NCBI GenBank assembly: GCA_002311335.1
Contig: DBZX01000081.1
Span: 1-15,409 of the forward strand
Reading direction: 5' to 3'
From: a bacterium UBP10_UBA1149
GTDB lineage: Bacteria; Desulfobacterota; Binatia; UBA1149
DNA length: 15,409 nt
In this document: piece after piece, positions 1 through 7,526 of the stretch
Layout: every line of letters starts with the position of its first letter
How positions within the stretch are numbered: the stretch's first letter is position 1
The notes under the pieces: model-generated
Databases searched by the model: none
Seen by the model: only the letters and a program-made list of their open reading frames with translations
What the model was told of the DNA's origin: nothing
Made by a program: the position numbers and the translations under genes

Positions 1-603
1 GGTGAACAGGCTGTTGACGAACAGGCAGGGGCGATTGCTCACCGGGTGACGACGCATCACCGGGTGCAGCACAGGCGGGTTGTCGGCCACGGCCACGGCC
101 AGCCGCTCCCTGCCACCAGGTTCGGCCAGGCTCTCGCGGTAACCGTGGGCAAAGCTGTGCTCGGCGGTCATTGCTTCGAGCTGTTGCCTGAGGGCCGCCG
201 GCAACGCTGCCCATGCTGCCTCGGTATTAATCCACATGGTGTCGCCGCCCTCGTCAGGAATGACCGTACCCCTGAGCACGCTGCCCAGCGGTGGGCACTC
301 GAGGTAAGTCATGTCGCAGTGCCACTTGTCTATTTTTGAAGGACGCGCGCGGTCGCTTTCGAGTATGATGAGCTCGGGGTAGTCGTCCACGTGGGGAAAC
401 GCCGGGTGGCGTTGCAACGAACCAAAGCAGGACGCAAAGCGGTGGTGGTCGGCCGGCTCGAGAGGCTGGTCGCGAAAAAAGACCACCTTGTGTTCGACCA
501 GCGCAGCCTCCACCCCTGCTATCTCTGTACCAGTCAATTCGCGGGTAAGATCAAGCCCCCTTACTTCGGCCCCGAGGGCCGCCCCTGAAGGAAGAACTTC
601 CAC
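1..603 (-). CDS. TauD/TfdA-family Fe(II)/2-oxoglutarate-dependent dioxygenase (C-terminus off the left edge)
   Basis: The first 201 residues of an oxygenase that would hydroxylate a small substrate using 2-oxoglutarate and O2. The frame is open from the stop at about 650 to the window edge. The only plausible start is a GTG at 601-603, where the family's usual N-terminus begins (EVLPSGAALGAEVRGLDL). Residues 38-46 (HKVVFFRDQ) match the conserved strand before the core. WHCDMTY carries the iron-binding H-x-D as His95 and Asp97. HPVMRRHP and FVNSLFT near residues 180-201 are the usual run-up to the 2-oxoglutarate region. The distal iron His and the 2-oxoglutarate-binding Arg should lie beyond the edge. 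No clear Shine-Dalgarno precedes the GTG. The gene diverges from the alpha/beta hydrolase at 705. The substrate (taurine, sulfate ester, aryloxyalkanoate or other) cannot be told; the family assignment is firm. Confidence 0.88.
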   Translation of the reverse strand, partial: MEVLPSGAALGAEVRGLDLTRELTGTEIAGVEAALVEHKVVFFRDQPLEPADHHRFASCFGSLQRHPAFPHVDDYPELIILESDRARPSKIDKWHCDMTYLECPPLGSVLRGTVIPDEGGDTMWINTEAAWAALPAALRQQLEAMTAEHSFAHGYRESLAEPGGRERLAVAVADNPPVLHPVMRRHPVSNRPCLFVNSLFT

Positions 604-704
604 CCGAAGACTTTTATCATCTTGTCCCCGGTATGTAACTGCCCGCCGGCTCTGGTCTCACCCTCCGCGATATCGTAATCGTGTTACCGCGGAGGATGAC
701 CACC

Positions 705-1766
705 ATGGAACCACGCCCGCTCAGCCTCGCTGAAAAAGCCCAACGCCTGTTGCTGCGATCGATGATGGCACTGCCCGAACGCCTGCAGCGCCTGCTGTCC
801 GGCGGCAGCCATATCGAGATTGACGGGCAGACCCTTAACAGCGACACGCAACTGTTGATTCGCTTGACCCAGCTTGCGGGAGAGAGATCGTTCGACAACA
901 TGACGGTGGCCGAGGTACGTGAGCAGATGGACAGTGGGGTGGCAGTGATAAGCGGGCCTCCGATCCAGATGGAAACCGTACGGAAACTGGTAATACCCGG
1001 TCCGGCCGGGCACATCCCTGCAAGGTTCTACGTACCACCTGGGTGCGAGGACGGTGGCGGACTGCTGGTGTACTACCACGGTGGTGGCTGGGTCATCGGT
1101 GGCCTGGACTCCCACGATTTGCCCTGCCGCTTTCTCGCCAGCGAGGCCGGCGTAAAAGTCCTGTCGATCGATTACCGTCTTGCTCCCGAGCATCCTTTCC
1201 CGGCCGCCTGTGACGATGCTCTCGCCGCGTTCCGCTGGGCGGTCGAGCACGCCGACAGCCTGGCTGTCGACCCGGCACGGATCGCCGTGGCCGGGGACAG
1301 TGCCGGCGGTAACCTGGCAGCCGCGGTATCGCTACGCGCAACCCGCGACGATGGACCCGCGCCTGCTTTCCAGATGCCCATCTACCCCGTGACCGACCTC
1401 GCCAACCGGACCGAGTCGTATCGCCTGTTCGCCGAGGGCTTCTTCCTTACCGCTGACCAGATGGATTGGTTCATCGACCACTATAGCGCCAGCAATCGCG
1501 AAAACGCCGAAAATCCCTCCGCCTCGCCACTGCTGGCAGAAGACCTTTCGGGCCTGCCACCGGCTTACGTCACCACGGCCGGCTTCGACCCCCTCAGAGA
1601 CGAGGGCGAAGCATACGCCGAGCGACTGAAGGAAGCAGGCGTACCGGTTACCCTGAAACGCCACGAAGGCCTGGTACACGGCTTCGCGAATACCACCTGG
1701 ATAAGCGAGGGATCGCGAAGCGCAATGGCAGAAGCAGCCGCGGCGCTGTCGGCGGCTATCGGCTGA
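705..1766 (+). CDS. alpha/beta hydrolase, hormone-sensitive-lipase (GDXG) esterase type
   Basis: A 353-residue carboxylesterase, probably cytoplasmic, that would hydrolyse short or medium acyl or aryl esters. The oxyanion-hole HGGG is at residues 125-128 and the nucleophile elbow GDSAGG has Ser199. Asp295 (in FDPLRDE) and His325 (in LVHGF) complete the triad, so all catalytic parts are intact. The N-terminal ~90 residues form the usual helical cap with no signal peptide. ATG 705 is chosen because GGAGG at 691-695 sits nine bases before it. ATG 696 abuts that site and GTG 681 has none. The stop overlaps the convergent amidohydrolase by 11 bases (1756-1766). It is a member of the bacterial HSL/family IV lipases; the natural substrate is unknown. 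Confidence 0.93.
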   Translation: MEPRPLSLAEKAQRLLLRSMMALPERLQRLLSGGSHIEIDGQTLNSDTQLLIRLTQLAGERSFDNMTVAEVREQMDSGVAVISGPPIQMETVRKLVIPGPAGHIPARFYVPPGCEDGGGLLVYYHGGGWVIGGLDSHDLPCRFLASEAGVKVLSIDYRLAPEHPFPAACDDALAAFRWAVEHADSLAVDPARIAVAGDSAGGNLAAAVSLRATRDDGPAPAFQMPIYPVTDLANRTESYRLFAEGFFLTADQMDWFIDHYSASNRENAENPSASPLLAEDLSGLPPAYVTTAGFDPLRDEGEAYAERLKEAGVPVTLKRHEGLVHGFANTTWISEGSRSAMAEAAAALSAAIG

Positions 1767-3507
1767 CCGGGTAAACTTTACCCGAGAGCACGGTGGCCAC
1801 CGGGTGAAGGTCGGGCCACGCCTCGACGCCTACTACCAGCGGATCGTCGGGCAGCGCCACGAAGTCGGCCCTGAGGCCCACTCGTATGCTGCCCAGCTCG
1901 TCTTCCATACCCACCGCGTAGGCCGCGTCGCTGGTGATCGCGAGCAGGGCCTGCCCCGGGGTAAGCGCCTCGTCGGCGCCACGGGTGTTGCCGTCATGGG
2001 TCAGCCGAGTGGCAGCGGCCCAGGCCGCGAGCAACGGACGCGCCGGCCCCATGGGCAGGTCGGAATGCAGCGACACCTTCACCCCGCGCTTGACCAGCGA
2101 CCCCAGCGGCGTGATCTTCTCGGCGCGCGGCAGGCCCAGCCCGCGCTCGGCGTAGATGTCGGCCATGAAGTAGTTGTAGTACACGTTGGCTGACACCAAC
2201 GCACCGGCCGCGGCGAGGCGATCAAGCTCGGCCGGGCGCGCCTGCGCAAAGTGATGAAAGGTAAAGCGGTGATCCTCGCGCGGGTGCTCGGCCTGCAGCT
2301 GATCGAGCGCGTCGAGCACCGCCACCTGGGCCGCGTCGCCGTTGCTGTGCACGTGCAGCTGGTAGCCCGCTTTCCACCACGGCGCGAGACCGTCGGCCAT
2401 GCGCCCCGGCTCGGTGTTCCACTCGCCCACTCCCCCCTCCAGGTAACCCGGCGGTTGCATGCGCATCAACAGGGAAAAGAATGCGCCGTCGCCTATCATC
2501 TTGACCTGCCGCAAAAAGGCCAGGCGCTCGCTGTTGCGTTGAGGCAGGGCCTCTACCTTGTCGAACAGATCATCGCCCCACTCACGTCCCAGCGCGAAGG
2601 GCAGCGGCACCAGGCGGGTGCGAAAAGGCACGTCGTCGCGGTCGAGGTTGCGCTTGAGAATCGGCCACTCGCGCTCGTCGCTGAACATGCCGTAGGCCAT
2701 GTCGACAACCGTGGTGATGCCGCCACGGTGTATCATCTGCCGCACGATGGAGTGACCGCGATCCATGGCCTCTTCGCCCAGCACCACCGGGGACAGCGTG
2801 CCGAGCGCGACCAGCAGCCCCAGCTCCGACAGGCGGCCAGTGGGTTCGCCGTCTGCGCGCAAAGCGACACCGGGCAAGCGCGCCGCCGTCTCGCGGGTGA
2901 CTCCCATCCACTTGAGCGCGACCGAATTGGCTATGACCTCGTGAAACGAACGGTGCCAGGCCACCACTGCGCGCGTGGTCGACACCGCGTCGAGCGCGTC
3001 ACGGTCGAGTCCCGCACCGTGAAAGAAATCGTGGTAGCCCCAGGTGATCAACGGCTGCTCGGCGTCGTCAAGAGCGCCGTCGAGTTCGCGCAGCCTGTCC
3101 AGAAAAGCCTGCCTGCCACGTATGCCCTTGACCGTTCCGCCCGGCAGTTCCCAGTCAAACGGTGCCGTTATGGGTAGCGCCAGCAGCATGGCTGCCATGT
3201 CGGGATGCAGGTGGTTCTCCACGAAGCCGGGCAACAGCACCTCATCGGCAAAGCGTTCGTCAATGACGCAGCCCTTGCAGCCGGCCAGCGGCGAGAGCTC
3301 CTCGCGGCTGCCCACCGCGATGATCCTTCCATCGGCAACGGCCACGGCCTCGGCGTGGGGACGAGCCGGATCCATGGTCACAACGCTGCGGGCGACGAAT
3401 ACCGTGACGGCAGGTGCACGCGTACAAGCAGCAGCGGCGGTAAGAGCCACGCAGATCACCGAAACAGCCAGCTTGTGCTGGCGCCAACCTGAAATCGTGT
3501 GGAGCAT
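1756..3507 (-). CDS. exported amidohydrolase family 3 protein (YtcJ-like)
   Basis: A 583-residue metal-dependent hydrolase acting on C-N or related bonds. Residues 1-28 form an export signal: charged start, hydrophobic core VSVICVALTAAAA, then Cys28. Cys28 may be a lipoprotein Cys, although the lipobox is not ideal (Ala rather than Leu at -3). The beta-sandwich start (VTVFVARSVVTMDP, with VADGRIIAVGS after it) is typical of amidohydrolases, and LLPGFVENHLHP holds the H-x-H metal motif (His99, His101). Further signatures are VKMIGDGA (Lys336), LHVHSNGDAA (His387), FTFHHF (residues 416-420) and HSDLP (Asp483). The C-terminal strands IRVGLRADFVALPDDP close the sandwich. The length is normal for YtcJ-type enzymes. 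An AGGG upstream supports ATG 3507. The true substrate cannot be inferred; amides, carbamates and N-formyl compounds are all known in this family. Confidence 0.9.
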   Translation of the reverse strand: MLHTISGWRQHKLAVSVICVALTAAAACTRAPAVTVFVARSVVTMDPARPHAEAVAVADGRIIAVGSREELSPLAGCKGCVIDERFADEVLLPGFVENHLHPDMAAMLLALPITAPFDWELPGGTVKGIRGRQAFLDRLRELDGALDDAEQPLITWGYHDFFHGAGLDRDALDAVSTTRAVVAWHRSFHEVIANSVALKWMGVTRETAARLPGVALRADGEPTGRLSELGLLVALGTLSPVVLGEEAMDRGHSIVRQMIHRGGITTVVDMAYGMFSDEREWPILKRNLDRDDVPFRTRLVPLPFALGREWGDDLFDKVEALPQRNSERLAFLRQVKMIGDGAFFSLLMRMQPPGYLEGGVGEWNTEPGRMADGLAPWWKAGYQLHVHSNGDAAQVAVLDALDQLQAEHPREDHRFTFHHFAQARPAELDRLAAAGALVSANVYYNYFMADIYAERGLGLPRAEKITPLGSLVKRGVKVSLHSDLPMGPARPLLAAWAAATRLTHDGNTRGADEALTPGQALLAITSDAAYAVGMEDELGSIRVGLRADFVALPDDPLVVGVEAWPDLHPVATVLSGKVYPVSR

Positions 3508-3592
3508 GCGCGAACCCTATCAAAACGGGGAGGCGTCCGATAATCCCCTTTCGGGATTGGACACAGCGTGGGCGAGTCAAAATATTATCCCC

Positions 3593-4846
3593 ATGGAGAA
3601 TAAGGGCTACGGCCAACGCACCGTCGCTGGGCCGCTGGCCGGCTACCGGGTAATCGAACTCACCTCCACCGTGTCTGGCCCGCTCGCGGGAATGATACTG
3701 GCCGACCAGGGCGCCGACGTCATCAAGATCGAGCCGCCGGGCATAGGCGACCTCGCGCGCTTCATGGGAAACATCCGCAACGGCACGGCGGCCATGTTCT
3801 CGACCATCAACCGCAACAAGCGCTCGGTCGCGCTCGACCTCAAGCAGGACGACGACAAGGCCGTGCTGCTGGGGCTGGTCGAAACTGCCGACGTTCTCAT
3901 CGAGAATTACCGCCCCGGCAAAACCGCTGCGCTGGGCCTCGACTACGAATCGCTCGCGCGCATCAACCCGCGACTGGTCTACGCGTCGATCACCGGTTAC
4001 GGCCAGTCGGGCCCTTACGCCCACCGGCGCGTGTACGACCCACTGGTCCAGGCCACCATCGGCATGGCCGGTGCCCAGGGGGCGGGTAGACAGGGCGGCG
4101 AGCCGGCCAACGTGCGCACGGTGTTGTTCGACAAGGTGGCGGGCATGACCGCTGCCCAGGCCGTGACCGCAGCCCTGCTGCAACGCCAACGCAGCGGCCG
4201 CGGACAATTCCTGCCCGTGTCTATGATGGACGCCGGACTATACTTTCTGTGGCCCGACGCCATGTGGCGGCACACCCTGCTGGGCGACGACATCAGCGAA
4301 CAGGGCGAACTGGCCGACTACTTTCCGCTGTTCGCCACCAGCGATGGCCACGTGGCCATGATCGTAATAGTCGACGGTGACTTCGCCCGCGTGTGCGAGG
4401 GGCTGGGCTGCCAACTGCACAACGACGAACGCTTTGCCTCTTTTGCCGGGCGCGTTGCCAACCGCGGTGAGCTGGCGGATGAGATGACCCGCGTGCTCGC
4501 CGGCCACGACACCGAGGCGGTGTGCAGCCTGCTCGATGAACTCGACATCCCGGTGGCCGCGGTCAACGGTCCCGGCAACGTGCACGAAGACCCGCAGGTG
4601 CAGCACTCGGGCACGCTGGTGGAGGTCGAGCACCCGCTGGGCGGCAGGTCGAGGCTGCCCAGGCCACCGCTGGTCTTCGACGAGCAGGCGGGTGGACTCG
4701 GCAGCTGCTCACCCCTGCTGGGTGAACACAGCCGCGAGTTGCTGGTCGAACTCGGCACCGACGAGGAACACATAGCCCGCATCGAGGAGCGCGACCGCGC
4801 CAACCGCGAAGCCTTCGGCGGACTCGACCTCACCAAGCTGCGCTGA
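3593..4846 (+). CDS. class III (CaiB/BaiF-type) CoA-transferase
   Basis: A 417-residue enzyme that moves CoA between carboxylic acids through an aspartyl-CoA mixed anhydride. The N-terminus (PLAGYRVIELTSTVSGPLAG) and DQGADVIKIEPPGIGD are class signatures. They are followed by NRNKRSVALDL, the LIENYRPG segment and ASITGYGQSGPY. Asp180 in VLFDKVAG aligns with the catalytic Asp of formyl-CoA transferase and CaiB. SGRGQ and the VSMMDA segment follow, and the C-terminal small domain carries the usual DPQVQHSG. The frame is open far upstream, but only as antisense to the amidohydrolase, so the family N-terminus sets ATG 3593. No Shine-Dalgarno is visible there. Partner acids are unknown; a role in activating a catabolic substrate fits the neighbourhood. 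It converges on arsM with a 66-base gap. Confidence 0.92.
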   Translation: MENKGYGQRTVAGPLAGYRVIELTSTVSGPLAGMILADQGADVIKIEPPGIGDLARFMGNIRNGTAAMFSTINRNKRSVALDLKQDDDKAVLLGLVETADVLIENYRPGKTAALGLDYESLARINPRLVYASITGYGQSGPYAHRRVYDPLVQATIGMAGAQGAGRQGGEPANVRTVLFDKVAGMTAAQAVTAALLQRQRSGRGQFLPVSMMDAGLYFLWPDAMWRHTLLGDDISEQGELADYFPLFATSDGHVAMIVIVDGDFARVCEGLGCQLHNDERFASFAGRVANRGELADEMTRVLAGHDTEAVCSLLDELDIPVAAVNGPGNVHEDPQVQHSGTLVEVEHPLGGRSRLPRPPLVFDEQAGGLGSCSPLLGEHSRELLVELGTDEEHIARIEERDRANREAFGGLDLTKLR

Positions 4847-4912
4847 TCGGCTGCGCTCATGGTGGTGCCAGCTGACGGCAAGCTCGTTCGGCCCCTGGAA
4901 GGGCCCACGCCA

Positions 4913-5731
4913 TTACTTGCGCGCCAGTATGTGCAGGCTGACGATGGCCTTGCGGTACTCGTCGGCCTGCTCGCGGCTTATGCCCATGGACTCGATCATG
5001 CGCGCCACGTCGGGGTCGTCGAGTGAGAACATGTCGCCGAAGCAGGACTCCTTGGTGATTTCCACAGAGGCGAAACCGGCTTCGCGTATGGTGTCGAGAT
5101 AACGTTCTCGCAGCGAGGCGCCGCCCACGCAGCCTATCCACGCGTCGATACTGCCCAGCACTTCGGCGGGCAGCTCGCGGTCGAGCACGATGTCGCTCAC
5201 CATCACGCGCCCGCCGGGCCTGAGTACGCGGTAGGCCTCGGCGTAGACCTTCTCTTTTTCGGGCGAGAGGTTAATGACGCAGTTCGACAGGATGACGTCG
5301 ACGCTTTCGTCTTCGAGCGGCAGTTGCTCGATGAAACCCTTGCGGAACTCCACGTTCTGGTAGCCGCCGGCCTCGGCATTGGCCCTCGCCTTTTCGAGCA
5401 TCTCGTCGGTCATGTCCACGCCGATCACGCGACCCGTGGGGCCGACCGCAGCAGCCGCGAGAAACGAATCCATACCGGCGCCCGAGCCGAGATCGACCAC
5501 GACCTCGCCCGCCGACAGCGAGTCAATAGCCGTCGGGTTACCGCAACCCACGCCCAGGTTGGCGCCGTCGGGCACGGCCTCGAGTTGCTCGGCCTGGTAG
5601 CCCACCCGCGCACTGGCGGCGTTTACGTCTTCGGTACCGACGGCCGAACCGTCCACGGCCACCCGCGCGTAGCCCTTGCGCACCTCGTCTCTCAGTTGCT
5701 CGTTGTCGGCCGGTCGATTTTCAGTACTCAT
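4913..5731 (-). CDS. arsM: arsenite S-adenosylmethionine methyltransferase
   Basis: A 272-residue SAM-dependent methyltransferase that converts As(III) to methylated, partly volatile arsenicals. The SAM-binding motif VVVDLGSGAGMDSF is at residues 77-90. The ArsM cysteines are present: Cys63 (LGVGCGNP), Cys151 (SNCVINL) and Cys201 (IGCVGGA), plus Cys230. SNCVINLSPEK and YRVLRPGG are strongly characteristic of ArsM rather than of generic UbiE-type enzymes. It starts nine bases after arsR, with GAGGA before the ATG, so both genes probably form one transcript induced by arsenite through ArsR. No ArsC reductase or ArsB/Acr3 pump is next to it, so methylation seems to be the only resistance step encoded at this locus. 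Confidence 0.95.
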   Translation of the reverse strand: MSTENRPADNEQLRDEVRKGYARVAVDGSAVGTEDVNAASARVGYQAEQLEAVPDGANLGVGCGNPTAIDSLSAGEVVVDLGSGAGMDSFLAAAAVGPTGRVIGVDMTDEMLEKARANAEAGGYQNVEFRKGFIEQLPLEDESVDVILSNCVINLSPEKEKVYAEAYRVLRPGGRVMVSDIVLDRELPAEVLGSIDAWIGCVGGASLRERYLDTIREAGFASVEITKESCFGDMFSLDDPDVARMIESMGISREQADEYRKAIVSLHILARK

Positions 5732-5740
5732 CGTTCATCC

Positions 5741-6067
5741 TCACGCTGCCAGTCCCCGGCAGCAGTCCTCGGTGAGAAACCCCACCAGTTGTTTCATCGA
5801 TTCGAAGTCGGGGCTGTAAATACGCGACCGGCCGCGCTTCTGGCAAATCACGATGCCGGCGGTTCTGAGCTCCTTGAGATGGAAGGAAAGCGTGGCCGGG
5901 GCCAGGCCCAGCTCTGCGGCCACCGCGCCGGCTGCCAGGCCCCCGGGACCGGCCTTTACCAGCAGGCGGAATATCTCGAGCCGGGCCTCCTGGGCAAGTG
6001 CGCCCAGCATTTCGACCGCAACGGCCGTTTCCACGGGCGCCACCGTTCTTGCTGTCCTTGTTTCCAT
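5741..6067 (-). CDS. arsR: ArsR-family arsenic-responsive repressor
   Basis: A 108-residue winged-helix repressor, expected to bind the ars promoter and release it on binding As(III). The fold shows as LGALAQEARLEIFRLL, then APATLSFHLKELRTAGIV (recognition helix, residues 56-73) and the wing KRGRSRIYSPD. A vicinal pair, Cys102-Cys103 (FLTEDCCRG), lies near the C-terminus and Cys75 precedes the wing. A C-terminal Cys-Cys recalls Acidithiobacillus ArsR, which binds As(III) outside the classic ELCVCD helix; that ELCVCD motif is absent here. ATG 6067 is chosen because the promoter -10 lies at 6075-6080. The in-frame TTG at 6085 would fall upstream of the predicted transcript. arsM follows nine bases later. 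Confidence 0.93.
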   Translation of the reverse strand: METRTARTVAPVETAVAVEMLGALAQEARLEIFRLLVKAGPGGLAAGAVAAELGLAPATLSFHLKELRTAGIVICQKRGRSRIYSPDFESMKQLVGFLTEDCCRGLAA

Positions 6068-6078
6068 ATTTCCAATAT
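6066..6078. promoter_or_regulatory. perfect palindrome at the arsR start, candidate ArsR operator
   Basis: The plus strand reads ATATT-TCC-AATAT, a perfect 5+3+5 inverted repeat. It spans from the -10 box of the arsR promoter to the first bases of the arsR ATG. Its position would block RNA polymerase, which suits an autoregulated repressor. It differs from the ATCAA/TTGAT arms common in other ArsR operators, so the assignment is inferred from position only. Confidence 0.4.
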
Positions 6079-6102
6079 TAGCCAACTATCGTATCTTGTC
6101 AA
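6075..6102 (-). promoter_or_regulatory. sigma-70-like promoter of arsRM
   Basis: On the minus strand a perfect -35 TTGACA (6097-6102) is followed by a 16-base spacer and a -10 TAATAT (6075-6080). It is the best promoter seen in the window. Transcription would start near 6068, within one or two bases of the arsR ATG at 6067, so the message may be leaderless. Confidence 0.65.
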
Positions 6103-6161
6103 GCAGCATTGCGACCTCTTCCCCTTCCGATAGAGGCGGTGGGTGGGTAAAAGTAGCGGTT

Positions 6162-7496
6162 ATGGCATGGGATTTTCAAACCGACCCCGAATACCAGGAG
6201 AAGCTCGACTGGGCCGACCGCTTCGTAGCCGAGAAAATCGAACCCCTGGACCTGGCCTTTCCCGAGCCAACGGCACCCTTTGACCGCCGCAACCCTGATT
6301 TCAAGCGCCTGACCGACCCGCTCAAGCAGCAGGTGCGCGAACAGGGCCTGTGGGCCTGCCACCTGGGACCCGAGCTGGGCGGCAAGGGCTACGGACAGTT
6401 AAAGCTGGCGCTGCTCAACGAGATCCTCGGGCGCTCTGCCTGGGCCCCAGCCGTGTTCGGCTGCCAGGCCCCGGATACCGGCAACGCCGAGATCCTGGCC
6501 CACTACGGCAGCGACGAACAGAAATCCCGCTACCTGCAGCCGCTGATGGACGGCGACATGGTATCGTGTTTTTCAATGACAGAGCCGCAGGCGGGTTCCG
6601 ACCCGTCGGAGTTCCGCTGCACCGCCACGCGCGACGGCGACCACTGGGTCATCGAGGGCGAAAAATATTTTTCGTCGCACGCCGACTTCGCAGACTTCAT
6701 CATCGTGATGGCGATCACCGACACCGAGGTCCCCGTGTACCAGGGCGCGTCGATGTTTCTCGTACCCGGCGACGCCGAGGGGCTCGAGGTTATACGCAAC
6801 ACCGGCCTGGGCTGGGAGCCCCTGGGCACCGGTAGCCACCCGCACCTGCGTTACAACAAGGTGCGCGTACCCGCCGATCACCTGTTGGGCGGCGAGGGGC
6901 AGGCCTTCGCCATCGCGCAGACCCGGCTGGGCGGCGGCCGCGTGCACCACGCCATGCGCACCATGGCCATGGTCAAGAGCGCCTTCGACATGATGTGCGA
7001 GCGCATGCTCAGCCGCCGCACGCGTGGCAAAGAACTCGCCCGTCACCAGATGATGCAGCAGTACGTAGCCGACAGCTTCCTGCAGATCGAGCAGTTCCGA
7101 CTGCTGGTGCTCTACACCGCCTGGCACATAGACCAAGCGAACAGCGCCGATGAAAACATTGCCCAGCGCCACCGCGACCAGGTGCGCACTTACATAGCGG
7201 CCGTAAAAATACAGATGGCCGAGGTGCTGCACGACGTCGTCAGGCGCGCGGTGCAGGTGCACGGAGCGCTGGGCTGCTCCAACGAAATGCCCCTGGCGCG
7301 GTTGTGGATGACCGTACCCATCATGGCCGTGGCCGACGGCCCCAGCGAGGTGCACAAGATCACCGTGGCCAGGCAGGTGCTCAAGGACTACAAGCCAGCC
7401 GATGGCCCGTGGCCCGATCGTTTTCTGCCCGAACGCACCGAGGAAGCCCGCCGTCGCGTGGCCGACGCCCTCGAAAACGAAATCGCCAACCTCTGA
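6162..7496 (+). CDS. acyl-CoA dehydrogenase, ACAD10/ACAD11 (LvaC-like) type
   Basis: A 444-residue flavoprotein. The FAD/substrate signature is FSMTEPQAGSDPSE at residues 137-150, followed by HWVIEGEKYFSS. The C-terminal helical bundle ends with AVQVHGALGCSNEMPLARLW and MAVADGPSEVHKITVARQ. ADGPSEVH replaces the usual YEGTSEIQ, so an Asp (residue 392) stands where many members have the catalytic Glu. This ADGP-x-EVH form is typical of the ACAD10/ACAD11 branch. The next gene encodes the APH-type kinase that is fused to this domain in animal ACAD10/11 and corresponds to LvaA beside LvaC in Pseudomonas levulinate catabolism. The likely role is handling a 4-hydroxyacyl-CoA after phosphorylation. 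ATG 6162 begins the family N-terminus; there is only a weak G-rich stretch upstream. Long-chain or branched acyl-CoA oxidation remains possible. Confidence 0.92.
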   Translation: MAWDFQTDPEYQEKLDWADRFVAEKIEPLDLAFPEPTAPFDRRNPDFKRLTDPLKQQVREQGLWACHLGPELGGKGYGQLKLALLNEILGRSAWAPAVFGCQAPDTGNAEILAHYGSDEQKSRYLQPLMDGDMVSCFSMTEPQAGSDPSEFRCTATRDGDHWVIEGEKYFSSHADFADFIIVMAITDTEVPVYQGASMFLVPGDAEGLEVIRNTGLGWEPLGTGSHPHLRYNKVRVPADHLLGGEGQAFAIAQTRLGGGRVHHAMRTMAMVKSAFDMMCERMLSRRTRGKELARHQMMQQYVADSFLQIEQFRLLVLYTAWHIDQANSADENIAQRHRDQVRTYIAAVKIQMAEVLHDVVRRAVQVHGALGCSNEMPLARLWMTVPIMAVADGPSEVHKITVARQVLKDYKPADGPWPDRFLPERTEEARRRVADALENEIANL

Positions 7497-7526
7497 ACTA
7501 CTCCCTGCGGCGCAGAGAAAAACCCT

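Noticed and set aside
665..692. CCGCG/CGCGG arms and the ATCGT direct repeat upstream of the alpha/beta hydrolase, as an operator
   Set aside because: The arms are short and GC-rich, and no convincing promoter accompanies them; too weak to claim.
2251..3177. A 308-residue plus-strand open frame
   Set aside because: It is an antisense shadow of the amidohydrolase in high-GC sequence.
3557..3588. TTGGAC and TATTAT as a promoter for the CoA-transferase
   Set aside because: The spacing is 20 bases, too long for a normal sigma-70 site, and the region is simply AT-richer than its surroundings.
3044..3592. A 183-residue N-terminal extension of the CoA-transferase
   Set aside because: It is antisense to the amidohydrolase, has low-complexity shadow composition, and the family N-terminus begins at ATG 3593.
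4890..4905. GGCCC-CTGGAA-GGGCC hairpin between the CoA-transferase and arsM stops, as a terminator
   Set aside because: The stem has only five pairs and there is no T run on either strand.
5853..6161. A 103-residue N-terminal extension of the acyl-CoA dehydrogenase
   Set aside because: It reads antisense through arsR and its promoter; the family start is at 6162.
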